From contig CAOKJE010000017.1 in the NCBI GenBank assembly GCA_948468505.1, forward strand, positions 1 to 32,987: 32,987 nt of DNA, given 5' to 3'. This document shows positions 32,849 to 32,987 of this stretch, one piece after another. Source of the stretch: an uncultured Clostridium sp. GTDB lineage: Bacteria; Bacillota; Clostridia; TANB77; CAG-508. The number at the start of each line of letters is the position of its first letter. Position 1 is the stretch's first letter. The position numbers and the translations under genes are program-made. The notes below the pieces were generated by a model. It saw nothing but the letters and a program-made list of their open reading frames with translations, ran no database searches and was not told the DNA's origin.

Positions 32849-32987
32849 TTATTCTTCATTATCTTGTTGTTCTTCTATGTCTTCAATATCCTTAATATGT
32901 AATTCGATTTCTTCTGCTTTTGGTAATTGTGATTGCAAATATTCTGGTATATCTTGCAAAAGTTTGTATTCACTAACTCCAACAGGT
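32849..32987 (-). CDS. C-terminus of a YhcG-like (DUF1016) PDDEXK nuclease, partial
   Basis: Only the last 45 residues are inside the window, ending at TAA 32851-32849. They read 'PVGVSEYKLLQDIPEYLQSQ' then 'LPKAEEIELHIKDIEDIEEQ' and an acidic end. This matches the end of YhcG/DUF1016 nucleases, where 'PIGVxxYxL...LPxxLxxxLPTxEEL' closes the PDDEXK domain. The catalytic part is off the edge. YhcG proteins are often found near restriction-modification loci and mobile elements. Assignment is from a short match only. Confidence 0.5.
   Translation of the reverse strand, partial: PVGVSEYKLLQDIPEYLQSQLPKAEEIELHIKDIEDIEEQQDNEE

Noticed and set aside
1..32987. tRNA, rRNA, CRISPR, prophage or insertion sequence
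   Set aside because: No cloverleaf with a TTCRA arm, no regularly spaced repeats, no phage structural or transposase genes were recognised by eye. A tRNA search tool would settle the first point.

Overview
The window is low-GC DNA from a Gram-positive bacterium, most likely a member of the Clostridia. The evidence is A/T-rich coding, AGGAGG-type ribosome binding sites, a dnaG-rpoD pair, the rpsB-tsf-pyrH-frr-uppS-cdsA-rseP block, a sortase with its substrate, and a 480-residue ProS with the zinc-type C-terminus. Almost all genes are on the minus strand. I saw no rRNA, tRNA or CRISPR array.

Layout. 193-405: a small ribbon-helix-helix protein (+). 555-7751: the translation, lipid and envelope block, in transcription order rpsB, tsf, pyrH, frr, ispA, uppS, cdsA, rseP, with a promoter at 7866-7894. 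7937-9343: a CmpB-type membrane protein and tcdA. 9444-11016: a FAD-dependent dehydrogenase (+), convergent with a cysteine desulfurase and a patatin-like lipase (11047-13104). 13256-18434: a WG-repeat protein, a CNNM/CBS protein, and a sortase with a thioester/prealbumin surface protein. 18715-22110: a two-component system and an MscS channel. 22189-25423: rpoD and dnaG. 25611-30897: a prepilin-like protein, a DUF4143 ATPase, a small alarmone synthetase and proS. 30938-31644: scpB. From about 31700 to the right edge lie mobile-element remains: a truncated Pre/Mob relaxase, a possible oriT, three hairpins with TTACT in the loop, a replication-type HTH protein with an internal stop, and the end of a YhcG-like nuclease.

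The main observation: eight genes (rseP, the FAD dehydrogenase, the cysteine desulfurase, the patatin, the WG protein, the histidine kinase, the prepilin-like protein and scpB) look frameshifted. In each, every break but one sits exactly on an in-frame CGG, and each is repaired by reading C-GGN as one residue (a +1 shift onto a GGN glycine codon). I found 14 in-frame CGG triplets by eye on the coding strands. Thirteen are followed by a frame change that restores the expected protein, the fourteenth is uninformative, and none is read as arginine in an intact gene. About three dozen CGG triplets in the other two phases are harmless. Where the family fixes the residue (CPGG, AGTENVAG, GTGxGL, IRGV, the WG repeat) it is glycine. 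This suggests that CGG has lost its arginine meaning and is decoded by genome-wide +1 frameshifting, or as a CGGN quadruplet for glycine. The closest known parallel is the Perkinsus mitochondrial cox1 gene, which shifts at every AGG and CCC codon. The one exception is an A AAA AAG run in the cysteine desulfurase, which needs a -1 shift or is a homopolymer error.
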